A stretch of DNA of 64,000 nt from Nitrobacter sp051535235 (GTDB lineage: Bacteria > Pseudomonadota > Alphaproteobacteria > Rhizobiales > Xanthobacteraceae). The stretch covers positions 314,935 to 378,934 of the forward strand of contig NZ_JBPPLZ010000004.1 of the NCBI RefSeq assembly GCF_051535235.1, written 5' to 3'. The position numbers and the translations under genes were made by a program. Shown here one piece after another: positions 1 to 8,047 of the stretch (position 1 is the first letter of the stretch; every line of letters starts with the position of its first letter). Below the pieces are notes generated by a model, which was given only the letters and a program-made list of their open reading frames with translations, ran no database searches and was not told where the DNA came from.

Positions 1-414
1 TTTCCGCGCGGCAATCCGGAAGCGATCGCAGAAATCCGCCATCCGCGATTCACCGCGACGCTGTTCGACCTGCTCACCGCTTATGCCACGCAGCGGCAGC
101 AGCGTGTTCTGACCACGGTTCATTTCGCCAAGCGCACGGTCTGGTCGCTGAGCGAAGCGCGCGCCTCGCTCGAGCGTCTTGTCGGGCTGGCCGACGAGGA
201 CTGGGGATGCCTCGATGAATACCTGATGACCTATGTCGTCGATCCCTCGCAGCGGGCCACCGTGTTCGCGTCGAGTTTCGCCGCCGCGCTCGAACTGGTG
301 CGCGAGGGCGTCATGGATCTGAACCAGAAAGAGGCGTTCGCGCCGCTCTATTTTCGCAAGCGCGTGCCGCCGGCATCCGCTCCGGTGACGGTGCCCGACG
401 CGCCGGCCCAATAG
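1..414 (+). CDS. scpA: Segregation and condensation protein A, C-terminal part (5' end outside window)
   Basis: The frame is open from base 1 to the TAG at 412-414 and gives about 137 residues; the start lies upstream of the window. ScpA is the kleisin of the SMC-ScpA-ScpB condensin that compacts and segregates the nucleoid. The visible part has the winged-helix-like C-terminal region of ScpA (FDLLTAYATQ, then a VHFAKRTVWS segment and a FASSFAAALELVREG helix). scpB follows after 19 bp, the usual order, so the two are probably one transcript. Identification rests on this context and the general C-terminal pattern. Confidence 0.85.
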   Translation, partial: FPRGNPEAIAEIRHPRFTATLFDLLTAYATQRQQRVLTTVHFAKRTVWSLSEARASLERLVGLADEDWGCLDEYLMTYVVDPSQRATVFASSFAAALELVREGVMDLNQKEAFAPLYFRKRVPPASAPVTVPDAPAQ

Positions 415-433
415 GGAAGAAGGAGACCGAGCG

Positions 434-1222
434 ATGGCAAGCCTGGCGGAAATGCGCGTGGCGCATGTCGAGGAACCGGAGTCGGAACTACCGATGGCGC
501 GTCCAGAGGAACTGCGATTGCTGGAGGCGCTGCTGTTCGCCTCGTCCGAGCCGCTGGATCAGGCGGCGCTGGCCAAGCGGATGCCCGACGGCGTCGACAT
601 CAAGGCTGCGCTCGCGCAACTGCAGGCGGACTATGCCTCGCGCGGTGTCAATCTGGTGCGGGTCGCCAACAAATGGACGTTCCGCACTGCCGGCGATCTG
701 GCCTGGCTGATGACGCGCGAGAGCACCGAGACGCGGCGCCTGTCGCGCGCGGCGATCGAGATGCTGGCGATCATCGCCTATCATCAGCCGGTGACCCGCG
801 CGGAGATCGAGGAAATCCGTGGCGTCGTGACCTCCAAGGGTACGCTCGACGTGTTGCTGGAGACCGGCTGGATCAAGCCGCGCGGCCGTCGCAAGACGCC
901 GGGGCGCCCGCTCACCTTTGGAACCACGGAGGCGTTCCTGTCCCAGTTCAGTCTCGAAAACCTCGGCGACCTGCCGGGTCTGGAAGAACTGAAGGGAACG
1001 GGATTGCTGGACTCCCGTCTGCCCGGCGGGTTCAGCGTTCCAACGCCATCGGACGATCCCGCTTTGCGCGACGATGAGGATCCGCTCGAAGCCGGCGATC
1101 TCGAACTGGCGCTGGTCTCGACGCTGGAGCCGGACAGCGACGGCTCAGGCAGCGGCGATGAGGGCGCGAGCGATGCCTCGGACGATGGCAGGAATACCGA
1201 AGTCGACGAGAATCTCTCGTAA
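434..1222 (+). CDS. scpB: Segregation and condensation protein B
   Basis: 262 residues. ScpB dimers bind the ScpA kleisin and regulate the SMC complex during chromosome segregation. The two winged-helix domains are visible: the first begins with LRLLEALLFASSEPL (about residues 26-40) and the second contains AIEMLAIIAYHQPVTRAEIE and the TSKGTLDVLLETGWI segment, both highly typical of ScpB. The C-terminal 70 residues are an acidic, Gly/Ser-rich low-complexity tail. The ATG at 434 has a GAAGAAGGAG ribosome site just upstream and lies 19 bp after scpA. Confidence 0.95.
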   Translation: MASLAEMRVAHVEEPESELPMARPEELRLLEALLFASSEPLDQAALAKRMPDGVDIKAALAQLQADYASRGVNLVRVANKWTFRTAGDLAWLMTRESTETRRLSRAAIEMLAIIAYHQPVTRAEIEEIRGVVTSKGTLDVLLETGWIKPRGRRKTPGRPLTFGTTEAFLSQFSLENLGDLPGLEELKGTGLLDSRLPGGFSVPTPSDDPALRDDEDPLEAGDLELALVSTLEPDSDGSGSGDEGASDASDDGRNTEVDENLS

Positions 1223-1234
1223 ACGGGCCCTGAT

Positions 1235-1720
1235 GTGGACATCCGGCCCGAGCGGGCCGACGACGCGGCGGACATCGGCGATGTGATCGTCCGGGCCTTT
1301 GGCCGGCCCGACGAAGCGCGGCTGGTCGCGCAGTTGCGCGAGGCGGGCGACGTGGCGATTTCGCTGGTTGCGGTCGAGGGCGGGGCGGTGATCGGCCACA
1401 TCTTGTTGTCTCCGATGGCGGCGCCGTTTCGCGCTCTTGCGCTTGCGCCTCTTGCAGTGGCACCTGAGCGGCAAAAGCAGGGCGTCGGCGCGGCGCTGAT
1501 AAAGGCGGCCAACACGCAGGCCCGGCGCGAGGGGTGGGATGCCGTCTTCGTGCTGGGTGATCCGGCCTATTACGGGCGCTTCGGCTTTCGCGGCGATCTT
1601 GCCGCCGGCTTTGAATCGGCTTTCGCAGGAGTCCATTTCATGGTGTTGCCGCTGACTGACGGGCTTTCCGCAACTGAGGGACGGCTCGATTACGCCCCGG
1701 CGTTCGGCAATCTGACCTGA
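1235..1720 (+). CDS. GNAT-family N-acetyltransferase
   Basis: 161 residues with a GTG start 12 bp after scpB. Has the GNAT fold pattern: an N-terminal IRPERADDAADI segment, the central beta strands with LAPLAVAPERQKQGVGAALI (acetyl-CoA pyrophosphate loop Q/R-x-x-G-V/I-G-x-A/L, residues about 71-90), then VLGDPAYYGRFGF, typical of the YhbS-like subgroup. It transfers an acyl group from a CoA donor to an unknown amine. Spacing suggests co-transcription with scpAB, but no functional link is evident. Confidence 0.85.
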   Translation: MDIRPERADDAADIGDVIVRAFGRPDEARLVAQLREAGDVAISLVAVEGGAVIGHILLSPMAAPFRALALAPLAVAPERQKQGVGAALIKAANTQARREGWDAVFVLGDPAYYGRFGFRGDLAAGFESAFAGVHFMVLPLTDGLSATEGRLDYAPAFGNLT

Positions 1721-1768
1721 GCAAGTACTGTCGCGTTTTCGAGCGCATCCTGTCCTCTGTTTGACCCC

Positions 1769-1875
1769 AGAGCCTTTTCCGCTTCTGATGGAATCAGAAG
1801 CGGAAAAGGCTCTACATTTTGATTTGACGCGTTTTCTTTACGCGAACCGGTAGCCACTTCGCTTGAAAACGCTCT
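1769..1875 (+). repeat. Dispersed palindromic repeat, family A (copy 1)
   Basis: A perfect 21-bp inverted repeat (1769-1789 with 1793-1813, loop GGA) is followed by a conserved module containing GACGCGTTTTCTTTACGCGA and ending GCTTGAAAACGCTCT. The same module recurs at 12113-12213, 34751-34870, 46417-46518 and 59831-59952. It lies in the 395-bp gap between the acetyltransferase and gyrA. The rest of that gap (1876-2115) holds the gyrA leader; I see no gene or clear promoter in it. Confidence 0.8.
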
Positions 1876-2115
1876 CAGGGTGGATGCAGATTTTGCTTCA
1901 AGAAAGCGCGTTATCCGCGCGGCCTGACCTGGTTTGCGGCAAGCGAACTCAACAACACGACAGGCTCGAGCCGGCCTTGATTCCGGCAAGTCGGGAATGG
2001 CTCTAAGTATCTGGATAAACAACAGGAAAAACGTTGCTTGGGGCGGTGTCGGGGGTGGTTTGCAGGGCCCCGATGCGCTATATGATTCCGAACAGAAACC
2101 GACCGGAATCCTCTC

Positions 2116-4857
2116 TTGTCAGATACCGAAGATACGAAGCCCGGAGAGCCGCCGGCGCCCTCGGGCGTTCGTCCCGTTTCCATTCTCGAGGAGATGAAGC
2201 GCAGCTATCTCGATTACGCCATGAGCGTGATCGTGGCGCGCGCGTTGCCGGATGCGCGCGACGGTCTGAAGCCGGTTCACCGCCGCATTCTCTACGCGAT
2301 GTACGAGAACGGTTTCGAGTGGAACAAGCCCTATCGCAAGTCGGCGCGCACCGTCGGCGACGTCATCGGTAAGTATCATCCTCACGGCGATCAGTCGGTT
2401 TACGATGCGCTGGTGCGCATGGCGCAGGATTTCTCCATGCGCGTGCCGCTGATCGACGGGCAGGGCAATTTCGGCTCGGTCGACGGCGACATGGCGGCGG
2501 CCATGCGCTACACCGAATCCCGCCTCACCAAGATCGCGCAATCGCTGCTCGACGACATCGACAAGGACACCGTCGATTTTCAGCCGAACTATGACAGCAG
2601 CGAGAGAGAGCCGTCGGTTCTTCCGGCGAAATTTCCGAATCTTCTGGTCAACGGCGCCGGCGGCATCGCCGTCGGCATGGCCACCAACATCCCGCCGCAT
2701 AATCTCGGCGAAGTCATCGACGCCTGCGTGGCGCTGATCGACAATCCGGCGCTCGGGATCGACGACCTCATCAACATCATTCCCGGTCCGGATTTTCCGA
2801 CCGGCGGCATCATCCTGGGGCGGCAGGGCGTCCGTTCGGCCTACCATCTCGGCCGTGGCTCGATCGTGATGCGCGGCAAGGTCTCGATCGACACCATCCG
2901 CAAGGACCGAGAGGCGATCGTGGTCTCGGAGATCCCGTATCAGGTCAACAAGGCCAGCATGGTCGAACGCATCGCCGACCTGGTGCGCGAGAAAAAGATC
3001 GACGGCATTTCCGACCTGCGCGACGAGTCCGACCGCGAGGGTTTCCGCGTCGTCGTCGAACTGAAGCGCGACGCCGTCCCCGAGGTCGTGCTCAACCAGC
3101 TCTACAGGTTCACGCCGCTGCAAACCAACTTCGGCGCCAACATGGTGGCGCTGGACGCGGGGCGTCCGCAACTCATGAACCTGAAAGACCTGCTGACGCT
3201 GTTCATCGCGTTCCGCGAGCAGGTGGTCACCCGCCGCACCAAGTTCCTGCTGAACAAGGCGCGCGACCGCGCCCATATTTTGGTCGGCCTCGCCATCGCC
3301 GTCGCCAACATCGACGAGATCATCCGCGTGATCCGGGAGTCGCCGGATCCCAATGCCGCGCGCGAGACCTTGATGTCGCGCGACTGGCCGGCCAAGGACG
3401 TGGCTGCGATGATCACGCTGATCGACGATCCGCGCCACCGCATGTCGCCGGACGGCACGGCGCGGCTGTCGATGGAGCAGGCGAGGGCCATTCTCGATCT
3501 GCGCCTGCAGCGCCTGACCGCGCTCGGCCGTGAGGAAATCTCCGAGGAACTCGACAAGCTCGCCGTCGAGATCGCCGATTATCTGGACATCCTGCGCTCG
3601 CGCGCGCGCGTGCAGGCGATCGTCAAGACCGAGCTTTCGGCGGTGAAGGCCGAATTCGCCACCCCGCGCAAGACCGTCATCGTCGAGCAGGAAGGTGAGG
3701 TCGAGGACGAGGACCTGATCCAGCGCGAGGACATGGTCGTGACCGTCTCGCACGCCGGTTACGTCAAGCGGGTGCCGCTGTCGACCTATCGCGCGCAGAA
3801 GCGCGGCGGCAAGGGCCGCTCCGGAATGCAGACGCGCGAGGAGGATTTCGTCAGCCGCCTGTTCGTGGCGTCCACGCATACGCCGGTGCTGTTCTTCTCC
3901 TCGCGCGGCCAGGTCTACAAGGAAAAGGTCTGGCGCCTGCCGATGGCGGCGCCGAACGCGCGCGGCAAGGCGATGATCAACATCCTGCCGCTCGAACAGG
4001 GCGAGCGCATCACCACCATCATGCCGCTGCCGGAGGACGAATCGTCCTGGGCCAATCTGGATGTGATGTTCGCCACCACCAGCGGCACGGTCCGGCGCAA
4101 CAAGCTGTCCGATTTTGTCGACGTCCGCCGCTCGGGCATCATCGCGATGAAGCTCGGCGAGGGCGAGGCGATCGTCGACGTGCAGATTTGCACCGAGCGC
4201 GACGACGTGCTGCTGACCGCCGCCGGCGGCCAGTGCATCCGTTTTCCGGTGAGCGACGTGCGCGTGTTTTCGGGGCGGACCTCGATGGGCGTGCGGGGTA
4301 TCGCGCTGGCCAAGGGCGATCGGGTGATTTCGCTGTCGATCCTGCACCACTTCGAGGCGACGCCGGCCGAACGCGCCGCCTACCTCAAGCAGTCCGGCGC
4401 GATCCGCCGCGCAGCGACCGGCGAGGATATCGAGCCCGAAGAAGCAACGCCGGAGGCCGACGAGGCCGCGCATACCGACCTTTCGCTGCCCGAGGGGCGC
4501 TATGTGGAGATGGGCGCGGCCGAGCAGTTCGTGCTCACGGTGACGGCGCAGGGCTATGGCAAGCGGTCGTCTTCGTTCGAGTTCAGGGTGTCGGGTCGCG
4601 GCGGCAAGGGCATCCGCGCCACCGATCCGACCAAGCTCGGCGAGATCGGTCACCTCGTGGCCGGGTTCCCGGTCGAGATGTCGGACCAGATCATGCTGGT
4701 CAGCGATGGCGGCCAGTTGATCCGGGTGCCGGTGGAGGGCATCCGCATCACCAGCCGCGCATCCAAGGGCGTTCGCGTCTTCAATACGGCCGATGACGAG
4801 CACGTGGTGTCGGTCGAGCACATCCGCGAGGAAAACGAGAACGGCAATGGCGGCTAG
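2116..4857 (+). CDS. gyrA: DNA gyrase subunit A
   Basis: 913 residues from a TTG start (TTG TCA GAT). Catalyses ATP-dependent negative supercoiling with GyrB. The N-terminal breakage-reunion domain opens with VSILEEMKRSYLDYAMSVIV; the catalytic tyrosine is Y132 in AMRYTE. The quinolone pocket reads HPHGDQSVYD, so the residue matching E. coli Ser83 is Q93, while Asp87 is kept as D97. The GyrA box, QKRGGKG, begins the C-terminal beta-pinwheel. An acidic insert (EPEEATPEADEAAHTD) near residue 775 explains part of the extra length over the 875-residue E. coli protein. The stop codon lies within a palindromic repeat. The TTG was chosen because no ATG precedes the conserved start in frame. Confidence 0.97.
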   Translation: MSDTEDTKPGEPPAPSGVRPVSILEEMKRSYLDYAMSVIVARALPDARDGLKPVHRRILYAMYENGFEWNKPYRKSARTVGDVIGKYHPHGDQSVYDALVRMAQDFSMRVPLIDGQGNFGSVDGDMAAAMRYTESRLTKIAQSLLDDIDKDTVDFQPNYDSSEREPSVLPAKFPNLLVNGAGGIAVGMATNIPPHNLGEVIDACVALIDNPALGIDDLINIIPGPDFPTGGIILGRQGVRSAYHLGRGSIVMRGKVSIDTIRKDREAIVVSEIPYQVNKASMVERIADLVREKKIDGISDLRDESDREGFRVVVELKRDAVPEVVLNQLYRFTPLQTNFGANMVALDAGRPQLMNLKDLLTLFIAFREQVVTRRTKFLLNKARDRAHILVGLAIAVANIDEIIRVIRESPDPNAARETLMSRDWPAKDVAAMITLIDDPRHRMSPDGTARLSMEQARAILDLRLQRLTALGREEISEELDKLAVEIADYLDILRSRARVQAIVKTELSAVKAEFATPRKTVIVEQEGEVEDEDLIQREDMVVTVSHAGYVKRVPLSTYRAQKRGGKGRSGMQTREEDFVSRLFVASTHTPVLFFSSRGQVYKEKVWRLPMAAPNARGKAMINILPLEQGERITTIMPLPEDESSWANLDVMFATTSGTVRRNKLSDFVDVRRSGIIAMKLGEGEAIVDVQICTERDDVLLTAAGGQCIRFPVSDVRVFSGRTSMGVRGIALAKGDRVISLSILHHFEATPAERAAYLKQSGAIRRAATGEDIEPEEATPEADEAAHTDLSLPEGRYVEMGAAEQFVLTVTAQGYGKRSSSFEFRVSGRGGKGIRATDPTKLGEIGHLVAGFPVEMSDQIMLVSDGGQLIRVPVEGIRITSRASKGVRVFNTADDEHVVSVEHIREENENGNGG

Positions 4858-4929
4858 AGCATGATCCCGAACAAGCCTGCTCCGGACTTGATCCGGGATG
4901 GAAACCGGTTTTCGGAAGAGATCATGCTC
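4856..4929 (+). repeat. Dispersed palindromic repeat, family B
   Basis: Begins AGAGCATGATC, overlapping the last bases of the gyrA stop, and ends GATCATGCTC (4920-4929), so its two ends form a 10-bp inverted repeat; the interior has further self-complementarity around TCCGGACTTGATCCGGGA. The layout resembles family A, with a CCGGTT core in both. Up to 4980 the gap shows nothing else. Confidence 0.7.
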
Positions 4930-5003
4930 AAACAAAAGATAAACGACGAGCTGATTCAACGTCGTTGAAACAGACACCACCCCCGCGTTTGTGCCGCAAC
5001 GCA

Positions 5004-5033
5004 AAAGCCGCCCGTGGGCATACGGGCGGCTTT
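5004..5033. terminator. Bidirectional intrinsic-type terminator between gyrA and the small secreted-protein gene
   Basis: Perfect 12-bp stem AAAGCCGCCCGT / ACGGGCGGCTTT (5004-5015 with 5022-5033) and a 6-nt loop. The stem ends give short T or A runs in either direction. It lies between two converging genes, gyrA on plus and 5068-5322 on minus, so it probably serves both. Confidence 0.75.
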
Positions 5034-5067
5034 GCCTTGGAGGTTCGAAGATCCGGAAAAATCCGGA

Positions 5068-5322
5068 TCAGCGATTGTTTGCCGTCACCAGACGGGCTTC
5101 ACGAACGGTCGTCCTGGAATCGGCGGCACGAAGGCAGGACGCCGCGAAATTCGGCCAGGTCTGCTCCGAGCAGGCCGTCGCCGCCGGGTGGATGTCGAGG
5201 CGGTCGCCTTTGGCGAGCGCGCTCGGCGTGCTTGCCGAAACCTGCGGAGCGAAACCCGGGAGAATGGTGAGGGCGGCTGCGATGAACGCTGCAACCGCTA
5301 CGGCGGAAAGAGCCTTGATCAT
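5068..5322 (-). CDS. Small secreted protein of unknown function
   Basis: 84 residues from ATG at 5322, preceded by a CAGGGG ribosome site. A longer in-frame reading to 5523 exists, but this start gives a clean signal peptide (MIKALSAVAVAAFIAAALTI, cleavage probably near VSAS). The mature part has the pattern KGDRLDIHPAATACSEQTWP with two cysteines (ACSEQ, ASCLR), probably a disulphide. It resembles short secreted proteins common in Bradyrhizobium-type genomes; no function is known to me. It converges on gyrA. Confidence 0.7.
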   Translation of the reverse strand: MIKALSAVAVAAFIAAALTILPGFAPQVSASTPSALAKGDRLDIHPAATACSEQTWPNFAASCLRAADSRTTVREARLVTANNR

Positions 5323-5687
5323 GACGGTCCCCTGTTGTCGGGTCTGGCCGTTTGCGGCTTGTCGACCCCGTTTGGTTGACGGATTGATAGCCAGTTCCTG
5401 TTTCGCGATGTCTTCGCTGTCTCGGGAAAGTGGTTTCATCGGTCGAAGAATTGTTTCGTCCCTGAGGGTGGGATGAAACAGAGCCCCGGAAAATCGCAAC
5501 AATTTCAGTGATCTTGCTGTCACGACGATAAGACGCGCCAGCCCCCGAATTGGTTCGCTCGGTCTTTGGAAATAAATATCGGCTCTCGCCGCGATATTTG
5601 CGGAACCTGCTTCGCTTGCGGCGTCTGAACAGGCGCGCTAAAGCGAAACGAAGGTTCGATCAATCATGCGGCATGAAGGCGGTCAAA

Positions 5688-5757
5688 GACGTGGATGGTC
5701 GGCGCAGGCGAGCGAAGCGACGCCGTTCTTCATGCCTGTGCCCGGCCGTGACACTTT
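5688..5757 (+). repeat. Short dispersed repeat, GTGGATGG(T/C)CGG type
   Basis: AAGACGTGGATGGTCGGCG ... CGGCCGTGACA is a diverged version of the unit at 61600-61652 (AAGACGTGGATGTCCGGCC ... GCCGGCCATGACA). Both form an imperfect hairpin from a GGCCGG-type stem. The gap 5323-5796 holds the leader of the small secreted gene and this repeat; I see no supported gene in it. Confidence 0.5.
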
Positions 5758-5796
5758 GAACACTTCACGTCAGCTCCACCCACGCCAGACGAGACC

Positions 5797-6294
5797 ATGC
5801 CCCGCGTCGCGCTCTATCCCGGATCGTTCGACCCCGTCACCAACGGCCATCTCGATGTCGTCAGGCACGCTGTCGTCCTGTGCGACCGGCTGATCGTCGC
5901 CGTCGGCGTTCATCCGGGAAAGACGCCGCTGTTCTCGGCGCAGGAGCGTCTTGCGATGGCGCGTACGGTCTTCGCGCCGGTCGCCTCCGAAGCCGGCTGC
6001 GCGTTCGACTGCACCACTTACGAGGGTCTCACGGTCGCCGCCGCGCAAAAGGCCGGCGCCGCGATCCTGGTCCGCGGGCTGCGCGACGGCACCGATCTCG
6101 ATTATGAGATGCAGATCGCCGGCATGAACGGCGCCATGGCGGGCGGCGTGCATACGGTATTCGTCCCGGCTTCGCCCGGCGTTCGCCCGATCAGCGCCAC
6201 ACTGGTGCGTCAGATCGCGGCCATGGGGGGCGATGTGTCGGCTTTCGTTCCGCAATCAGTCGCATCGAGTCTCAAGACCAAATTTGCCGGCTGA
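5797..6294 (+). CDS. coaD: Phosphopantetheine adenylyltransferase
   Basis: 165 residues, the usual length. Transfers AMP from ATP to 4'-phosphopantetheine, the fourth step of coenzyme A synthesis. The nucleotidyltransferase signature is complete: YPGSFDPVTNGH at residues 7-18 with the T/HxGH motif, VRGLRDGTDLDYE for the pantetheine site, and the ISATLVRQIAAMGGDVSAFV segment replacing the usual ISSTxVR. The ATG at 5797 directly precedes the conserved first strand. A prolyl-isomerase gene follows after 33 bp. Confidence 0.95.
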   Translation: MPRVALYPGSFDPVTNGHLDVVRHAVVLCDRLIVAVGVHPGKTPLFSAQERLAMARTVFAPVASEAGCAFDCTTYEGLTVAAAQKAGAAILVRGLRDGTDLDYEMQIAGMNGAMAGGVHTVFVPASPGVRPISATLVRQIAAMGGDVSAFVPQSVASSLKTKFAG

Positions 6295-6327
6295 ATCAAC
6301 CAGCCCTTCCTTTGATCCGGAGTTGTC

Positions 6328-6888
6328 ATGATTAGAATCCTTGGCCTCGTTGCCGCGCTGATGTTCGCGATCCCCGCTTTCGCCCAACCGCTGCCTGCCA
6401 ACCTCGATAAGCAGAACGCGATCGTAATCGACACCACGAAGGGTCGCATCGTCATCGCGTTGCGGACCGACATCGCGCCAAAGCACGCCGAGCGCATCAA
6501 GCAGCTGGCCCGTGACGGCTTCTATAACAACGTTCCCTTCCATCGCGTCATGGACGGCTTCATGGCGCAGACCGGCGACGGCAAGAATTTCAACGGCACC
6601 GGCGGATCGAAATATCCGGACCTCAAGGCCGAGTTCTCCAACGTGCCGTTCAAGCGCGGCGTTGTCGGCATGGCGCGGGCGGGAAGTCCGGACTCGGCGA
6701 ACTCGCAGTTCTTCATCTGCTTTGCCGATGCATCTTTTCTCAACGGCAAATACACCGTGGTCGGCGATGTGGTGTCCGGCATGGACGTGGTGGACAAGCT
6801 GAAGAAGGCGCCCGCCAACTCAGCCAGCGGCACCGTCACTGATCCGGACAAGATGCTGAAGGTTCAGGTCGCCTCCGACATCAAGTGA
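6328..6888 (+). CDS. Periplasmic peptidyl-prolyl cis-trans isomerase, cyclophilin type
   Basis: 186 residues with a cleavable signal peptide (MIRILGLVAALMFAIPAFAQ). The mature protein is a single cyclophilin domain with the core FHRVMDGFMAQTGDG, MARAGSPDSANSQFFICFAD and the GKYTVVGDVVSGMDVV end. Catalytic residues of the FHR and QFF motifs are present, so it should fold exported proteins in the periplasm. It sits in a coaD - ppi - unknown - ppi string with short gaps. Confidence 0.9.
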   Translation: MIRILGLVAALMFAIPAFAQPLPANLDKQNAIVIDTTKGRIVIALRTDIAPKHAERIKQLARDGFYNNVPFHRVMDGFMAQTGDGKNFNGTGGSKYPDLKAEFSNVPFKRGVVGMARAGSPDSANSQFFICFADASFLNGKYTVVGDVVSGMDVVDKLKKAPANSASGTVTDPDKMLKVQVASDIK

Positions 6889-6897
6889 AGGCGTAAC

Positions 6898-7332
6898 GTG
6901 CGGTGCTCCATCCCCGTTGCGATCCTGCTTGTCCTCGCCGGAAGCTCCGGATCGGGACAAGCGGTCGCGCAGGAAGATGGAATTCCCAACCTGGCCGCCT
7001 TGTCCGCGCGGTTGAAGCAATGCTGGCAGCCGCCAGCGTTGCCGCGCGGAAATCCCGGCATGGAGATCACCGTGCAGTTCACATTCAAGCGCGACGGCAA
7101 TCTGCTGGGGCGTCCCCGGATCACCTACGAAACACGCGAGGCGACGGACGACGAGCGCATCATCTACCGGACGGCCGTGATGGAAGCATTGCAGCGTTGT
7201 GTTCCGATGCCATTTACCCCGGGCATGGGCGGCGCCATTGCGGGCCGGCCGCTGACCATCCGATTTGACGATCGACGAATCCATCCCAAACCGAAAGAGA
7301 AGAGAGTATGGCTGACAACGACAACACTTTGA
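6898..7332 (+). CDS. Exported protein of unknown function with TonB-C-like pattern
   Basis: 144 residues from GTG at 6898, nine bases after the preceding isomerase gene. It has a signal peptide (VAILLVLAGSSGSGQAVAQ) and a domain with KQCWQPP, VQFTFKRDGNLLGRP and a helix ending EALQRCVPMPF. The pattern (conserved W, two cysteines, a Phe-x-Arg-Asp-Gly strand) resembles TolA/TonB C-terminal domains, but this is a pattern judgement only. The last 25 bases overlap the next isomerase gene, implying translational coupling between two cyclophilins. Confidence 0.7.
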   Translation: MRCSIPVAILLVLAGSSGSGQAVAQEDGIPNLAALSARLKQCWQPPALPRGNPGMEITVQFTFKRDGNLLGRPRITYETREATDDERIIYRTAVMEALQRCVPMPFTPGMGGAIAGRPLTIRFDDRRIHPKPKEKRVWLTTTTL

Positions 7333-7772
7333 TCCTCGAAACCACGCAGGGACCCGTCACGATCGAGATGCGTCCCGATCTCGCACCCAATCACGTTGCG
7401 CGGATCAAGGAGCTGGTTCGTGAAGGCTTCTACGACGGCATCGTTTTCCATCGCGTCATCGACGGCTTCATGGCGCAAACCGGATGCCCTCAGGGAACCG
7501 GAATGGGCGGCTCCGGCCAGAAGCTGAAAGCCGAATTCAACCGGGAGCCCCACGTGCGCGGCACGGCATCCATGGCACGGGCGCAAAGCCCCGATTCAGG
7601 CGACAGCCAGTTTTTCATCTGCTTCGATGATGCTTCGTTCCTGGACGGGCAATACACCGTCTGGGGCAAGGTGACCGAAGGCATGGAGAACGTCGACAAG
7701 ATCAAGCGCGGCGAGCCGGTGCAGAATCCCGACAAGATCGTCAAGGCGAGAATTGCGGCGGACGCGACCTGA
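7308..7772 (+). CDS. Cytoplasmic peptidyl-prolyl cis-trans isomerase, cyclophilin type
   Basis: 154 residues without signal peptide, which distinguishes it from the paralogue at 6328-6888. Core motifs VFHRVIDGFMAQTG, MARAQSPDSGDSQFFICFDD and GQYTVWGKVTEGMENVD are intact, so it should be an active PpiB-like isomerase. The ATG at 7308 has an AAGAGAAGAGAG ribosome site inside the preceding gene. Confidence 0.92.
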   Translation: MADNDNTLILETTQGPVTIEMRPDLAPNHVARIKELVREGFYDGIVFHRVIDGFMAQTGCPQGTGMGGSGQKLKAEFNREPHVRGTASMARAQSPDSGDSQFFICFDDASFLDGQYTVWGKVTEGMENVDKIKRGEPVQNPDKIVKARIAADAT

Positions 7773-7800
7773 GCGCCGATTCCAACATTCCAGACCCAAG

Positions 7801-7827
7801 CAATGGCCGGATGTATTCCGGCCATTG
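7801..7827 (+). terminator. Hairpin terminator after the isomerase string
   Basis: Perfect 10-bp stem CAATGGCCGG / CCGGCCATTG (7801-7810 with 7818-7827) with a 7-nt loop, 28 bp after the isomerase stop. There is no U-run, so termination strength is uncertain. Confidence 0.6.
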
Positions 7828-7857
7828 ACGTTTCGGGCGTGCAGGTTCAGGGACGGG

Positions 7858-8026
7858 CTAGTGGTCCGATTCTAACATTTGCATCCCGTTGCGGCAGGGA
7901 GTTCATGCAAATGTTAGAATTAAAGGACCACTGGCAACTATCAGGTTTCTAGTGGAGTTTGAATTTGACATTCGCCTGACGGGTTTGCTGCAAAGTGGGT
8001 AGCGAATGTCAAATTCACTCCACTAG
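7858..8026 (+). repeat. Composite palindromic repeat, two hairpins in tandem (complete copy)
   Basis: Two large inverted repeats stand side by side. The first has arms at 7858-7884 and 7905-7934 (CTAGTGGTCCGATTCTAACA and its near-complement). The second has arms at 7949-7975 and 8002-8026 (CTAGTGGAGT ... ACTCCACTAG). Both begin with CTAGTGG. A degenerate copy of the pair lies at 10603-10740, on the other side of queA-tgt. The unit ends 22 bp before queA. Confidence 0.85.
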
Positions 8027-8047
8027 AACCGTCAGCTTGATAATCCG

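Noticed and set aside
2119..5004. A 961-codon open frame antisense to gyrA
   Set aside because: It mirrors gyrA codon by codon; the high GC third-position bias opens antisense frames. Its protein is His/Arg/Asp-rich with no domain.
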